64,000 bases of DNA from Xylophilus sp. GOD-11R (GTDB lineage: Bacteria; Pseudomonadota; Gammaproteobacteria; Burkholderiales; Burkholderiaceae_C), in NCBI RefSeq assembly GCF_033546935.1, contig NZ_CP137854.1, positions 3,658,001-3,722,000 on the forward strand, in the 5' to 3' direction. Position 1 is the first letter of the stretch. Each line of letters opens with the position of its first letter. This document shows positions 52,696-63,178 of the stretch, piece after piece. Under the pieces are notes generated by a model. The model did not search any database. It saw nothing but the letters and a program-made list of their open reading frames with translations, and had not been told where the DNA came from. The translations under genes and the position numbers were made by a program.

Positions 52696-54294
52696 TCACG
52701 CGTCGGCCTTGATCAGATCGGCCGCCTTCTCGCCGATCATCATCGAGGGCGAGTTGGTGTTGCCCGAGGTCACCGTCGGCATGATGGAGGCGTCCGCTAC
52801 ACGCAGCCCCTCCACGCCATGCACCCGCAACCGGGCGTCGACCACGGCATCGCGATCCGGTCCCATGCGGCAGCTGCCGGCAGGATGAAAAGCGCAGTGG
52901 CCATCACGCCGCATGTAATCGACCATGTCTTCGTCGGTCGAAACCGCCATGCCGGGAGACAGCTCTTCGATAATGCGCCGCGACAGCGGCTCGGCCGCCA
53001 GAATGGCGCGCAGCTTGCGCATGCCGGCGACCATGACCTCGACATCACGAGGATCGGCCAGATAATTCGGCGCAAATGCCGGAGCATCCATCGGATCATT
53101 CGATTTCAACATTACCTCGCCGCGTGATTCCGGACGTGTCTGATAAACCGACGCACTGATTCCGTCAAAATCGTCGATATCGACCCGACCAGAAGGATGG
53201 TGTGTAAATGTCATGGGCCGAAAACTGATTTCCAAATCAGGAAATTCAACATCAGGCCGGCTTTTGACAAATGCCGCCGCCATCGACGACGCCAGCGCTA
53301 AATAGCCGCCACCGGTTGCAAGGTAACGAATGCCCTCACGATAACGCCGCCAGCCATGGAGTTCGCGGTTATACGAGCTCTCGGGCGTAACCCTGGCCTG
53401 GAAGCGGGCGACAAAATGATCCTGGAGGTTTTTCCCCACTCCGGGCAGATCGACCAGCGTCTCGATGCCATGGCGCGAAAGCTGCGCACCGGCGCCGATG
53501 CCCGAGAGCATCAGTATCTGAGGCGAATTGAGTGCGCCGCCGCTCAGCACCACTTCGCGGGTTGCCTCGAATGAGCGCAGCTGCCCGTTCTGGATGATTT
53601 CCACGCCCGTCGCGCGCCGGTCCTTCAGCAGAATCCGACGCACATGCGCACCCGACTCCACGACCAGGTTGGAGCGCGAAAGATGCGGCTTGATATAGGT
53701 TTCGTAGGATGACTGCCGCACGCCGTTTCGAATGTTGGCCTGGAGAAAACCCACGCCTTCGGGCTCGGTGCCGACGAACGTTTTCACCTCCGGAATACCG
53801 ATGCGGCCCGCCGCACGAATGAAATCCGAAGCCGTCGGGTGCTTGACCGCCGGGTCGGTGATGGTGACCGGGCCGGATGTTCCATGTTCCGGCTGCGCCA
53901 GCGTCCCGTAGTTCTCAAGCCGCTTGAAATAGGGCAGGACACCTTCCCATCCCCAACCTGGATTGCCTTCACTTTCCCAGTGATCGAAATCACCTCGGTT
54001 TCCGCGCACGTAAACCATGCCATTGATGGCGCTGCTACCTCCCAGCGCCTTGCCGCGCGGCCAGTAAAGCCTGCGATCGTTGAGCGTGGGAACCGGCTCG
54101 GTGAAGTAGCCCCAGTTGTAGCGCTGGTGCTTGAAGAGTTTCGCCATGCCGGCGGGTGTGCGCACCCAAAAGCCGGTGGCGGGTGGACCGGCGTCCAGCA
54201 GCAACACGCGCACGGAAGGATCGTCGGACAGCCGGCTGGCAACCACGCAGCCCGCGGAGCCCGCGCCGACCACGATGTAATCGAAGTTCTGCAA
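52696..54294 (-). CDS. GMC-family oxidoreductase (choline-dehydrogenase-like)
   Basis: 532 residues. FAD fold [21 protein letters not shown] signature [20 protein letters not shown], second signature [17 protein letters not shown], and catalytic His in [15 protein letters not shown]. Oxidises a primary alcohol and transfers electrons to a quinone or cytochrome. Leftward, convergent with ETF-QO; its start lies 385 bases from the CoA-transferase gene. Confidence 0.93.
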   Translation of the reverse strand: MQNFDYIVVGAGSAGCVVASRLSDDPSVRVLLLDAGPPATGFWVRTPAGMAKLFKHQRYNWGYFTEPVPTLNDRRLYWPRGKALGGSSAINGMVYVRGNRGDFDHWESEGNPGWGWEGVLPYFKRLENYGTLAQPEHGTSGPVTITDPAVKHPTASDFIRAAGRIGIPEVKTFVGTEPEGVGFLQANIRNGVRQSSYETYIKPHLSRSNLVVESGAHVRRILLKDRRATGVEIIQNGQLRSFEATREVVLSGGALNSPQILMLSGIGAGAQLSRHGIETLVDLPGVGKNLQDHFVARFQARVTPESSYNRELHGWRRYREGIRYLATGGGYLALASSMAAAFVKSRPDVEFPDLEISFRPMTFTHHPSGRVDIDDFDGISASVYQTRPESRGEVMLKSNDPMDAPAFAPNYLADPRDVEVMVAGMRKLRAILAAEPLSRRIIEELSPGMAVSTDEDMVDYMRRDGHCAFHPAGSCRMGPDRDAVVDARLRVHGVEGLRVADASIMPTVTSGNTNSPSMMIGEKAADLIKADA

Positions 54295-54679
54295 ATTTGC
54301 CTCTCTTTTTTATGGACCGCATTCGTCGACAAAAACCGACAGCATCCGATGCAATACGAAAACCAGAGCAAAACTCCGTTCGCCCACGTACTGACCCCGC
54401 AATAAGCGAGCCCACTTGCGATGCCTCATTTAGCTGCAAAGCCCGTGGCGCACTGCTCCCGCCGGACACAGCTGTGTTCTATGAGATGACAGCGGTGTAT
54501 TTGGCGAAGACACGGCCTGTGCATGCTCTCGGCGGGGAGGTTGCGTCCGCAGCCACCGCATCCTCGGCACGCCATTTGCACAGCAGTAGCAGTGACGTGC
54601 GTTCGAGCGCAGGCACTGGCTTTCAACGAAAATCGAGATAGCCTGAGATCACCGAATAATTAAACCGAGAGATAAGCAA
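54295..54679. promoter_or_regulatory. Divergent region between GMC and CoA-transferase genes
   Basis: 385 bases without a convincing gene; the weak frames crossing it look like chance. It contains the promoters of both genes and an A/T-rich stretch (54640-54680) with GAGA before the CoA-transferase ATG. No operator was recognised. Confidence 0.5.
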
Positions 54680-55870
54680 ATGGCTGGACCGCTAAAAGGC
54701 ATCAAGATTCTGGACCTGACTTCCGTGGTGATGGGTCCGTATGCTACGCAGATATTCGGGGACTTCGGCGCGGACGTGATCAAGGTGGAGAGCCCCGACG
54801 GGGACATCATGCGGCACATGGGCGCGGCCAAGCGCCCGGCCATGGGCCCGATCCACGTCGCGCTCAACCGGAACAAGCGCAGCCTCATGCTCGACCTGCG
54901 TCAGCCCACCGCCCGCGAAACCTTGCTCAAGCTTGCTGCCACCGCCGATGTGTTCGTGCACTCGATGCGGCCTGACGCGATCGAGCGGCTCGGCCTCACC
55001 TACGACGCGCTGAAGGCCGTCAAACCCGACATCGTCTACTGCGGCGCGTACGGTTACGGCAAGGCCGGCCCCTATGCGCTGGAGCCGGCCTACGACGACA
55101 TGATCCAAGGCATGTGCGGCATGGCCTCGATCAACCAGCACCTGGCCGGCGAGCCGCGCTTCACGCCGACCATCGTGGGCGACAAGGTTTCCGGGCTGAC
55201 CATCGCCTATAGCGTGCTGGCGGCCCTGTTTCACCGCTCCCGCACTGGCGAGGGCCAGAGCATCGAGGTGCCGATGTTCGAGTCGATGGTGTCTTTCATG
55301 ATGATCGAACACCTCTGGGAACGCGCCTTCGACCGCGAAAACGGCGCCGCCGGCTACCCGCGTGTGATGAGCCAGTTGCGCAAGCCGCACCGCACCTCCG
55401 ACGGTTATGTCTGCATGCTTCCATACACCGATCGCAACTGGAAGGACTTTTTCGCATTGGCCGGCCGCCCCGACCTTGCCGCCGAACCGCGCTACGCCAC
55501 GGCCACCAGCCGCAGCCAGAACTACGAGACCCTCTACGCCACGCTTGGCGAGATCATTTCGGGCAACACCACGGCGCACTGGCTGAAGCACTGCGGCGAG
55601 CTGAGCATTCCGGTCGCGCCGGTCAACAGCCTCGACGACCTGTTCAGCGACCCGCACCTCGAAGCCGTCGGCACCTTCTTCACCGCCGAGCACCCGACGC
55701 TCGGCAAGATCACCCAGGTGAAGCCGCCGGTGAACTTCAGCGCCACGCCGAGTGAAGTGCGCACGCTGGCGCCCAGGCTGGGTCAGCACAGCCAGGAGAT
55801 CCTGTCCGACGCCGGCTTCACGCCTGAGGAGATCGCGGTGCTGGTTGCCGCCGGAGCCACCGCCGCCTGA
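54680..55870 (+). CDS. Class III (CaiB/BaiF) CoA-transferase
   Basis: 396 residues. Family marks: GIKILDLTSVVMGPYATQIF GDFGADVIKVE, NRNKRSLMLDLRQP, and catalytic Asp in the segment DDMIQGMCGMASINQHLAG; C-terminal RTLAPRLGQHSQEIL. It moves CoA from one acyl-CoA to a free acid, activating it without ATP. A Bug receptor gene follows after a strong hairpin, suggesting uptake and activation of the same acid. Confidence 0.93.
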   Translation: MAGPLKGIKILDLTSVVMGPYATQIFGDFGADVIKVESPDGDIMRHMGAAKRPAMGPIHVALNRNKRSLMLDLRQPTARETLLKLAATADVFVHSMRPDAIERLGLTYDALKAVKPDIVYCGAYGYGKAGPYALEPAYDDMIQGMCGMASINQHLAGEPRFTPTIVGDKVSGLTIAYSVLAALFHRSRTGEGQSIEVPMFESMVSFMMIEHLWERAFDRENGAAGYPRVMSQLRKPHRTSDGYVCMLPYTDRNWKDFFALAGRPDLAAEPRYATATSRSQNYETLYATLGEIISGNTTAHWLKHCGELSIPVAPVNSLDDLFSDPHLEAVGTFFTAEHPTLGKITQVKPPVNFSATPSEVRTLAPRLGQHSQEILSDAGFTPEEIAVLVAAGATAA

Positions 55871-55898
55871 CCGGCCGCCCCGCCCGCTCACTGTTCCC

Positions 55899-55944
55899 GC
55901 CGCCGGCCGGCAAACGGACCCGCGTTTCAGGCCGGCGGCCTTTT
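55899..55944 (+). terminator. Hairpin between CoA-transferase and Bug receptor genes
   Basis: Perfect 10-bp stem GCCGCCGGCC/GGCCGGCGGC at 55899-55908 and 55930-55939, loop of 21 bases, followed by CTTTTG. Could end most CoA-transferase transcripts or attenuate the downstream gene. Confidence 0.65.
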
Positions 55945-55966
55945 GTGCCAGAAGAGAAAACGAGAC

Positions 55967-56977
55967 ATGAGACAACGCCGCTTCGCATTCACCAACGCTG
56001 CAAACATCGCAGCCAGTGCCGCCACCGCGATGGCACTGGCCTGCCTCGTCCCACTCGGGTCGGCGCAGGCCCAGGACTACCCTTCCAAGCCGATCCGTCT
56101 GGTGATTCCTTTCGCCGCGGGCGGGCCGACCGACACGCTGGGACGCGGCTTCGCTCAGCAGCTCTCGCAGGTACTCAAGCAGCAGGTTTACGTCGACAAC
56201 AAAGGCGGCGCTGGCGGCGGAATCGGCGTGGACATCGTGGCCAAGGCACCGCCGGACGGCTACACCATCGCATTGGGTACGAACGGTCCGCTGGCAGGCA
56301 ACACGGCGCTGTTCAAGAGCATTCCCTACGATCCGGTAAAAGACCTCGCGCCCGTCGCGCGGGTGGCCTTCGTGCCGAACGTGATCGCGGTGCATCCGTC
56401 GATCCCGGCAAAAACGCTGGCCGAGCTGATCGAGTTCCTGAAGGCCAACCCCGACAAGTACAGCTTCGCCTCGGGCGGCAACGGCACCACCTCGCACCTG
56501 GGCGGTGAAGCCCTGAAGCTCGCCACCCATACCCGCATGACCCATGTGCCCTACAAGGGCGACGGCCCGGCGCTGGTCGACGCCATCGGCGGACAGGTGC
56601 CGATCATCATCGCCAGCGTCACCGCGACCGCGCCCTACGTGCAGGCCGGCAACCTGCGCGCGCTGGCCGTCACGTCACGCACCCGCAGTCCCAATCTGCC
56701 CGACGTTCCCACCGTGGAACAGGCGGCCAACCTGCCAGGTTATGAGTTCGCGGCCTGGTACGGCGTAGTGGCGCCGGCCGCCACGCCGCCAGCCATCGTC
56801 AAGCGGCTGGCCGACGCCACCCTGCAGGTAATCGGCTCGCAGCACATGGCCGACAAACTGCTGTCGATCGGCGGGCAAGGTGCGCCGATGGGCAGTGCCG
56901 AGTTCGGCGCATTCATCAAGACCGAGGTACCGCGCTGGTCACGCATCATCAAGCAGGTGGGCGCTACGGCCGACTGA
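55967..56977 (+). CDS. Bug-family periplasmic receptor
   Basis: 336 residues from ATG 55967 (CQKRKRD before it is dropped; a start at 55943 is possible). Signal peptide (AATAMALACLVPLGSAQAQ); ligand loop VIPFAAGGPTDTLGRGFAQQ with Asp; KAPPDGYTIALGTNGPLAGN; FASGGNGTTSHLGGEALKLA. Probably the uptake receptor for the acid that the upstream CoA-transferase activates. Confidence 0.93.
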   Translation: MRQRRFAFTNAANIAASAATAMALACLVPLGSAQAQDYPSKPIRLVIPFAAGGPTDTLGRGFAQQLSQVLKQQVYVDNKGGAGGGIGVDIVAKAPPDGYTIALGTNGPLAGNTALFKSIPYDPVKDLAPVARVAFVPNVIAVHPSIPAKTLAELIEFLKANPDKYSFASGGNGTTSHLGGEALKLATHTRMTHVPYKGDGPALVDAIGGQVPIIIASVTATAPYVQAGNLRALAVTSRTRSPNLPDVPTVEQAANLPGYEFAAWYGVVAPAATPPAIVKRLADATLQVIGSQHMADKLLSIGGQGAPMGSAEFGAFIKTEVPRWSRIIKQVGATAD

Positions 56978-57007
56978 AGCGGCTGGCAGCGAAAGCCTGC
57001 CGGCCGC

Positions 57008-58657
57008 TCAGGCCCGCAGGCTTTCGACGTGCGCCAGCAAGGACATGCGCGCCATGTCGCGCAGAACCGGCGGCACGTTGGGATAGACCAGCGGCAGCCA
57101 GTCGTCGAGCCCACCCTCGGGCATGGCGCTCATTGCCTCTGCCACCCGCCTCTGGCGATCCTGGCGATGCCGCCGCAGCCGGCCTATCACCGCAAGCGGC
57201 TCGTGCATGGCCCAGCCGTGCGCCGGCAGGATGAACTCCACGTTGCCGTCGCAGCAGACGGCTTCGAGCCGGTCGAGCGAGGCCAGGTAAGCGCCCATGT
57301 TTCCGTCCGGTGGCACTACCACCGGGCCGTTGCCGTTAAGGATGTGGTCGCCACTGAACAGCAGCCCGTCCTGCTCCAACACCAGGCAAAGGTGATTGGC
57401 CGCGTGGCCCGGCGTGTGGTGGACCCGCAACCGGTATTCGTCCGCGCCGCCCGACAGCTCCAGTGCCTCGCAGTCGGCCAGCATCCGATCGGGTTGAAAG
57501 AAGCTCGTCGGGCGAGCGTGCGGCCCGGAGGGCAAGCCCAATACCGGCGCCTTGAAACCGAGCGCCGAACAGGCCGCCTGAAGCAAGGGCGCGGCCGGCG
57601 AGTGGTCCGAATGCGAATGGGTGCAGACGATGAAACGCACCTGCCCGCCGGTGGCAGCCACGATGCGTGCGACATGTTGGGCATCGGCAGGCCCGGGGTC
57701 GATCACCGCGAAATCGGTTGCCGGCGTGCCGACGAGATAGGTGTTGGTGCCGGGACCGGTCATGTGGTTGGCGTTGGCTGCGGTGAGGCGCGCAACGCCG
57801 CGGCTCAAGGCGACCGGCGCGTCGTGCCGCCAGTCCAGCGCGTGCAGAACCTGGCCGTCGGGGCAGACCAGCGCCAGCTCACCGAAGGGCGCGTCGTCTT
57901 CCATGAAGCGGCGCACTTCGCCGGCCACGATGCCGCCGCGCGGGCAACTGGTCCAAAGCGCCGTATCGCCGCCGTTCACGTCGGTACAGGCGGCGATGAG
58001 CTCGTCAACCGAGCTGTAACGCGCCAGCCGCTCCAGTGTGCGGCGGGTGGGGAACATCATGGCGAAGCGGCCTTCGTCGTGGCGGCGCAGGGCATCGACC
58101 ATGCCGACCCATTCGGGCGCAAACTGCTCTGCATCGTCTGCTACCGGCACCTGGCCTTCGGGCGCGCGTGCCACCAGAAAGGGCACGTCGAAGCGACGCG
58201 CCAGGTCGCGGTCGGTGATCCAGTGCGCGACCATATGCACCCGGTCTGCAGCCAGCGTCAGGCCACGCTCCAGGCATTGTGCGAAAAGCGGCGCGTGCCG
58301 GTCCAGACCAGCGAGCAGGGCCGGGTCCGCCAAGTCGCCATCGCCAACACCGTCCGCCGGGTAGGCGAGCAGCACGCCGAGCTCTTCCCAGGCCTCGCGG
58401 ATCGCGGCCAGTGCGTGGGTCAGCGCGGCGTCGGCCTGGCCGGGCCGGCGGCGAGCCAGATGGTGCGCCTGTCCATCCTCGGCATCGACCTGCCCGCCCG
58501 GAAACACATGGGCGCCAGGCGCGAAGCTTGCCGTGGCGGAGCGCCGCGTCATCAGCACCTGCAAGCCGGCAGGCGTATCGCGCAACAGCAGCAGCGTGGC
58601 TGCCTCACGCAGCGGCGCTGCCGGCCGCTGGGGATGGAGCAGCTCGGCCGCCCTCAT
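57008..58657 (-). CDS. NUDIX-type plus metallo-beta-lactamase fusion protein
   Basis: 549 residues from ATG 58657, which overlaps the MaoC stop (ATGA). N-terminal half has a NUDIX-like motif (GAHVFPGGQVDAED, HALAAIREAWEELGVLLAYP; the box is GX5EX7REUXEEXGU-like). C-terminal half has a metallo-beta-lactamase fold with THSHSDHSPAAPLL, a later HTPGHAANHLCLVLE, FSGDHIL and PAHG for the binuclear metal site. Likely a phosphoesterase/hydrolase pair acting on CoA or nucleotide-type byproducts. Human LACTB2-like beta-lactamase domains are distant relatives. Confidence 0.85.
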   Translation of the reverse strand: MRAAELLHPQRPAAPLREAATLLLLRDTPAGLQVLMTRRSATASFAPGAHVFPGGQVDAEDGQAHHLARRRPGQADAALTHALAAIREAWEELGVLLAYPADGVGDGDLADPALLAGLDRHAPLFAQCLERGLTLAADRVHMVAHWITDRDLARRFDVPFLVARAPEGQVPVADDAEQFAPEWVGMVDALRRHDEGRFAMMFPTRRTLERLARYSSVDELIAACTDVNGGDTALWTSCPRGGIVAGEVRRFMEDDAPFGELALVCPDGQVLHALDWRHDAPVALSRGVARLTAANANHMTGPGTNTYLVGTPATDFAVIDPGPADAQHVARIVAATGGQVRFIVCTHSHSDHSPAAPLLQAACSALGFKAPVLGLPSGPHARPTSFFQPDRMLADCEALELSGGADEYRLRVHHTPGHAANHLCLVLEQDGLLFSGDHILNGNGPVVVPPDGNMGAYLASLDRLEAVCCDGNVEFILPAHGWAMHEPLAVIGRLRRHRQDRQRRVAEAMSAMPEGGLDDWLPLVYPNVPPVLRDMARMSLLAHVESLRA

Positions 58658-59124
58658 GCCGATGGGCGACGGCGGTACATCAGCGTGGCGGTCATTTCCT
58701 GAGCGATGGTGCCGTCGTGCTTTCGGCACTGGCGCAGGAAGCTCACCACGCCGCGGTCGGGCTTGCTCGACTCCTTCTTCTCCAGCACCTTGGAATGCAG
58801 CCGGATCGTGTCGCCATGCTTGACCGGGCTGAGCATGCGCCAGGCGTCGATCTGCAGCAGCGCCAGCAGGGTGCCGTCGTTCACGCCACTGGCGTACTGC
58901 AGGCCACCCATGATTCCGTAAATCAGCGGGCCATGGGCGATGGGTTCGCCGAAGGGTGTCGTCTTGCAGTACTCGAAATTGGTATGAACTTCATTGAAGT
59001 CGCCGGTGAGGCAGGCAAAGTTGACGATGTCGGTAGAGGTGACGGTGCGTGCCGGGCTGACGAATTCGTCGCCCACCACGAAGTCGTCGAAATACTTGCC
59101 GCGTGGTGCTGGGGTGTCGCTCAT
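58654..59124 (-). CDS. MaoC-like enoyl-CoA hydratase
   Basis: 156 residues, hot-dog fold. Active-site segment FACLTGDFNEVHTNFEYCKT holds the Asp-x5-His hydratase pair; GEPIAHGPLIYGIMGGLQYA follows. It adds water to a 2-enoyl-CoA. Its ATG lies 55 bases after the thiolase stop in the leftward operon and its stop overlaps the NUDIX-MBL start. Confidence 0.93.
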   Translation of the reverse strand: MSDTPAPRGKYFDDFVVGDEFVSPARTVTSTDIVNFACLTGDFNEVHTNFEYCKTTPFGEPIAHGPLIYGIMGGLQYASGVNDGTLLALLQIDAWRMLSPVKHGDTIRLHSKVLEKKESSKPDRGVVSFLRQCRKHDGTIAQEMTATLMYRRRPSA

Positions 59125-59179
59125 TGGGAAATCCTTTTGTCTCTGGTCTCTGATCGGGTGGCTGCGGGAGCCGTACGCG

Positions 59180-60364
59180 TCAACCCTTGGCGTTGGCCAG
59201 AATGGCAGTGCAGTGCGACGAAAGGATGCCGCCCTCGTTGTGCACCAGCGCCACTTCCGCGCCCTGCACCTGCCGTTCACCAAGGCCGCCGCGCAGCTGC
59301 CGCACTGCCTCCACCATGCCGAAAAGCCCGCCGGCCGCGCCCGCATGGGCGTGCGAAAGCATGCCGCCGTGTGTGTTGACCGGCAAACGCCCACCGATGC
59401 GCGCATGGCCCTCGGCGAAGAACGCGCCGCCCTCCCCCGGCTTGCAGAATCCGAGCTCTTCCAGTTCGATGATCGGCACGATGGTGAAGCAGTCGTAGAG
59501 CTCGGCCACGTCGATGTCCTGCGGGCCAAGGCCGGCCATCGCGTAGGCGATGCGACCCGACTCGGTAGCGCCAAATTCGGTGAGGCTGGGCGCGCACATC
59601 AGGTGCTCGTGCGTGTGGAACTCGCCAATGCCCTGCAGGTAGATCGGTTTGGCTTTGAGGTCCTGCGCGCGCTCGGCCGACGTAACGATGAATGCGCCGC
59701 CAGCATCGGAGATGAGGCAGCAGTCCAGCATGCCCAGCGGGTCGGCGATCGGCTTGGCAGCCAGCACTTCTTCCAGCGTCAGCGGTTTTTTCATGTGGGC
59801 GTTGGGATGCAGCAGCGCATGTGCCCGGGTATTGACCGCCACCTCAGCCATCTGCTCGCGAGTGGTGCCATACACGTGCATGTGGCGCTGGGCGATCATG
59901 GCGTAGAAGCCCGGAATCGAGGTGCCGTAGGGCTGCTCGAAATACGGGTGACCCACCGCCATCAGCGAAGCGACCGCCGCGTCGCGGCTCTGGCCGGTGG
60001 CGCGGTTCTCGCCGGCGCAGACGAGGATGGTTTCGGCTTGGCCCGACACGATGGCCTCGGCGGCATGCTTGAGCATCACCGCCGGGCTGGCGCCGCCGGC
60101 GATCAGCGACGCATTGAAGCGCGGCTGGATGCCCAGGTACTCGCACAACACCGAGCCCAGCATGAAGTATGGCTCGGTGAAGGAATATGCCGTCAGCACA
60201 CCGTCGATGTCAGAAGGCTTGAGCCCGGATTCGTCGAGTGCCCGCTTGGCCGCCTGGGCATTGAGGCCCAGGCCGGACATGTGGGGCACACGCCCGATCT
60301 CCGACTCGCCCACGCCCACGATGGCGACTTGGTTCTTGATGGATGTCGCGTTTTTCTTGCTCAT
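59180..60364 (-). CDS. Thiolase-family (SCPx-type) acyltransferase
   Basis: 394 residues. N-terminal VAIVGVGESEIG; the Cys region is DCCLISDAGGAFIVTSAERA near 195; AELYDCFTIVPIIELEELGF CKPGEGG; and the His-Gly pair VNTHGGMLSHAHAGAAGG near 335. SCPx-type thiolases cleave 3-ketoacyl-CoA, often in steroid side-chain or branched-chain breakdown. It is next to a DUF35 protein, a known partner of this thiolase type. ATG 60364. Confidence 0.92.
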   Translation of the reverse strand: MSKKNATSIKNQVAIVGVGESEIGRVPHMSGLGLNAQAAKRALDESGLKPSDIDGVLTAYSFTEPYFMLGSVLCEYLGIQPRFNASLIAGGASPAVMLKHAAEAIVSGQAETILVCAGENRATGQSRDAAVASLMAVGHPYFEQPYGTSIPGFYAMIAQRHMHVYGTTREQMAEVAVNTRAHALLHPNAHMKKPLTLEEVLAAKPIADPLGMLDCCLISDAGGAFIVTSAERAQDLKAKPIYLQGIGEFHTHEHLMCAPSLTEFGATESGRIAYAMAGLGPQDIDVAELYDCFTIVPIIELEELGFCKPGEGGAFFAEGHARIGGRLPVNTHGGMLSHAHAGAAGGLFGMVEAVRQLRGGLGERQVQGAEVALVHNEGGILSSHCTAILANAKG

Positions 60365-60375
60365 GTGTCTTCTCC

Positions 60376-60792
60376 TCAGGCCGAGCTGCGCTGGAACTGC
60401 GGCAGCAGGTCGCCATCGCCCCGGTCCTCGAAGGCCACCGACACGCGGTCGCCGATGGCGACCTGCAGCGCGTCGTCGCCGACCAGGTTGGTGATCATCC
60501 GGGGGCCTTCGTCGAGCTCGACCATCACCACCACGTAGGGCGCATTGCCGGCGAAGGTCGCGATGGGCGCGCGGCGAATGATGGTGAAGCTGTGCACCAC
60601 GCCAGCGCCCTTGCTGTCGACCCATTCGAGCTGGTCGGACCAGCAATGCGGACACAGGTAGCGTGGCATGAAGTGCAGCTGCTGGCAGGCGCTGCAGCGG
60701 CGGATGAGCAAGCGGCGTTCGCGCGCGGCGGCCCAGTAGGGTTGCGAGTCGGCGTTGGCGACCGGTTTCGGAAGCTGCGGGGTGGCGTCCAT
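60376..60792 (-). CDS. DUF35 OB-fold, zinc-ribbon protein
   Basis: 138 residues. N-terminal zinc ribbon with C33/C36 in CSAC and C47/C50 in CPHC, then an OB-fold (GVVHSFTIIRRAPIATFAG, VVVMVELDEGPRMITNLVGD). DUF35 proteins form complexes with SCPx-type thiolases and bind acyl-CoA; the thiolase follows 11 bases downstream, which supports the pairing. Confidence 0.92.
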   Translation of the reverse strand: MDATPQLPKPVANADSQPYWAAARERRLLIRRCSACQQLHFMPRYLCPHCWSDQLEWVDSKGAGVVHSFTIIRRAPIATFAGNAPYVVVMVELDEGPRMITNLVGDDALQVAIGDRVSVAFEDRGDGDLLPQFQRSSA

Positions 60793-60825
60793 GTTCTCGT
60801 GTCTCCTTGGCGGTTTCTTTCCGGT

Positions 60826-61758
60826 TCAGATCTGCTCGACCAGTTCCGGCACCACGGTGAACAGATCACCCTCGATGCCGTAGTCGGCCACGCCGAAGAT
60901 CGGCGCTTCCGGGTCCTTGTTGATCGCCACGATCACCTTCGAATCCTTCATGCCCGCCAGGTGCTGGATGGCGCCGGAGATGCCCGCGGCGATGTAGAGC
61001 GTGGGCGCGACGATCTTGCCGGTCTGGCCGACCTGCCAGTCGTTGGGCGCGTAGCCCGCGTCGACGGCCGCGCGGCTGGCGCCCAGTGCGGCGCCGAGCT
61101 TGTCGGCCAGCGGCGTCAGCACTTCGGTGAACTTGTCGTTCGAGCCCAGCGCCCGGCCGCCCGAGACGATGATCTTGGCCGCCGTGAGTTCCGGCCGGTC
61201 GCTCTTGGTGACCTCGCGGCCGACGAAGGCGCTCTTGCCGCTGTCGGCGACGGCACCGATCTTCTCGACCGGCGCGCTGCCGCCTTCAGCCGCCGCCGCA
61301 TCGAAGCCGGTGGTGCGCACCGTGATCACCTTGGTCGCATCGGCGCTTTGCACCGTGGCGATGGCGTTGCCGGCGTAGATCGGGCGCTCGAAGGTGTCGG
61401 GCGAGTCGACCTTGGTGATGTCGCTGATCTGCGCCACGTCGAGCTTGGCGGCCACGCGCGGCGCGGCGTTCTTGCCGGCTGCGGTCGCGGGGAACAGGAT
61501 GTGACTGTAGGCCGGGGCCAGGGCCAGCACCTGCGCGGCGACGTTCTCGGCCAGGCCTTCTGCCACGCTGGCGCCATCGGCCAGGATGACCTTGGCGACA
61601 CCCGCCACCTTGGCGGCGGCGTCGGCCGCGCCCTGGGCATTGGCGCCGGCGACCAGCACGTGCACGTCGCCGCCGCAGGCGAGCGCGGCGGTGACGGTGT
61701 TGAGGGTGGCGGGCTTGATGCCCGCGTTGTCGTGTTCGGCAATGACAAGGATGGACAT
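60826..61758 (-). CDS. etfA: Electron-transfer flavoprotein alpha subunit
   Basis: 310 residues. N-terminal [21 protein letters not shown]-terminal FAD domain with [44 protein letters not shown] and [20 protein letters not shown]. Pairs with EtfB to accept electrons from acyl-CoA dehydrogenases. Three bases separate it from etfB; both lie in the leftward beta-oxidation operon. Confidence 0.96.
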   Translation of the reverse strand: MSILVIAEHDNAGIKPATLNTVTAALACGGDVHVLVAGANAQGAADAAAKVAGVAKVILADGASVAEGLAENVAAQVLALAPAYSHILFPATAAGKNAAPRVAAKLDVAQISDITKVDSPDTFERPIYAGNAIATVQSADATKVITVRTTGFDAAAAEGGSAPVEKIGAVADSGKSAFVGREVTKSDRPELTAAKIIVSGGRALGSNDKFTEVLTPLADKLGAALGASRAAVDAGYAPNDWQVGQTGKIVAPTLYIAAGISGAIQHLAGMKDSKVIVAINKDPEAPIFGVADYGIEGDLFTVVPELVEQI

Positions 61759-61760
61759 GC

Positions 61761-62516
61761 TCAGATCACCTTCGCTTCGTTCTTGAGTTTGGCGACCAGC
61801 GTGGCCACGTCGGGCACCTTGATGCCGGCGCCGCGCTTGGGCGGCTCGGCGACCTTGAGGGTCTTCAGGCGCGGGGCCGGGTCCACGCCCAGGTCGGCGG
61901 GGCTCACCGTCTCCAGCGTCTTCTTCTTGGCCTTCATGATGTTGGGCAGCGTCACGTAGCGCGGCTCGTTCAGGCGCAGGTCGGTGGTGACGATGGCCGG
62001 CAGCGTGAGCTTGAGGGTTTCCATGCCGCCGTCGACTTCACGGGCGACCGTGACGCTGTCGGCCGTGAGTTCGACCTTGCTGGCAAACGTGGCCTGCGGC
62101 AGGTCGCACAGGGCGGCGAGCATCTGGCCGGTCTGGTTGCTGTCGTCGTCGATGGCCTGCTTGCCCAGGATGACGAGCGAGGGCTGTTCCTTGTCGACCA
62201 GCGCTTTCAGGATCTTGGCGACGGCCAACGGCTGCAGTTCGACGTCGGTCTGCACCAGGATGGCGCGGTCGGCGCCGATGGCCAGCGCGGTGCGCAGGGT
62301 TTCCTGGCACTGGGCGACGCCGCAGGAGACGGCGACGATCTCGGTGACCAGTCCCTTCTCCTTGAGGCGCACGGCCTCTTCGACGGCGATCTCGTCGAAG
62401 GGGTTCATGCTCATCTTCACGTTGGCGATGTCTACGCCGCTGCCGTCCGACTTGACGCGGACCTTCACGTTGTAGTCGACGACCCGTTTGACGGGGACCA
62501 GAATCTTGACGCCCAT
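61761..62516 (-). CDS. etfB: Electron-transfer flavoprotein beta subunit
   Basis: 251 residues from ATG 62516. [45 protein letters not shown], and [20 protein letters not shown], all EtfB marks. The start was placed at [10 protein letters not shown]. It precedes etfA in the leftward operon. Confidence 0.96.
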   Translation of the reverse strand: MGVKILVPVKRVVDYNVKVRVKSDGSGVDIANVKMSMNPFDEIAVEEAVRLKEKGLVTEIVAVSCGVAQCQETLRTALAIGADRAILVQTDVELQPLAVAKILKALVDKEQPSLVILGKQAIDDDSNQTGQMLAALCDLPQATFASKVELTADSVTVAREVDGGMETLKLTLPAIVTTDLRLNEPRYVTLPNIMKAKKKTLETVSPADLGVDPAPRLKTLKVAEPPKRGAGIKVPDVATLVAKLKNEAKVI

Positions 62517-62517
62517 G

Positions 62518-63174
62518 TCAGATGCCTTTCGCCTGGCGTGCCTTTGCCACCTGGGCGCGCCGTGCCGGCGCATAGGGTTCCTGGCCGAGGGCACCGTAGA
62601 GCGCCAGAGTCACGTCGTGGTGTTCTGCCAAGCCGGTGCGCTCCAGCAGCGAGATCGGGCCTTCGGGATAGCCCAGCCCCAGGCACAGGGTCTTGTCGAG
62701 GTCTTCGGCGCTGGCCAGTTTTTCGTCGAGACGGCGCAGCGCGGCATTGAGATAAGGGCGGATCAGCCGGTCGATGATGCGGCCGGGAAAGTCGCCGCAG
62801 ACCGCCACCTTGAGGCCGGCGGCCTCGAAGGCGGCGCGTGCAGCGGCGATGGCTGCTTCGCTGGTCGCGGGCTGGCGCACCAATTCCACCAGCAAAGAGG
62901 GATCGGCGCGGCCTAGCCGGAAACGAGCGAAGCCGACCACGTTGGAACCTTCCTCGCCACGCGATTCGCCGGTGTGTACGCCCAGACATTCCTGTCCGAG
63001 TTCGATCGCCACGAAGGCGCTCGAGGCGAGGTCACCGGCTGCGGTGAAGGCGGCACCGGCGCCGTCGCCGGTGAACACATGGCCGACGCCGTCGGTCGTG
63101 GCCTGCTCGACGAAAGGATGCGCGGCAGGAAAGGAACGGCTGTCGCCCGAGGCGGTGATGCGGTAGGTTGTCAT
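62518..63174 (-). CDS. 3-hydroxyacyl-CoA dehydrogenase-like protein without Rossmann domain
   Basis: 218 residues from ATG 63174. The first 95 residues have no GxGxxG; the rest matches the 3HCDH C-terminal domain ([53 protein letters not shown]). It ends one base before etfB starts. Lacking the NAD fold it cannot be a dehydrogenase alone; it may complement the neighbouring 3-hydroxybutyryl-CoA dehydrogenase or bind a substrate. Confidence 0.82.
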   Translation of the reverse strand: MTTYRITASGDSRSFPAAHPFVEQATTDGVGHVFTGDGAGAAFTAAGDLASSAFVAIELGQECLGVHTGESRGEEGSNVVGFARFRLGRADPSLLVELVRQPATSEAAIAAARAAFEAAGLKVAVCGDFPGRIIDRLIRPYLNAALRRLDEKLASAEDLDKTLCLGLGYPEGPISLLERTGLAEHHDVTLALYGALGQEPYAPARRAQVAKARQAKGI

Positions 63175-63178
63175 GGGC

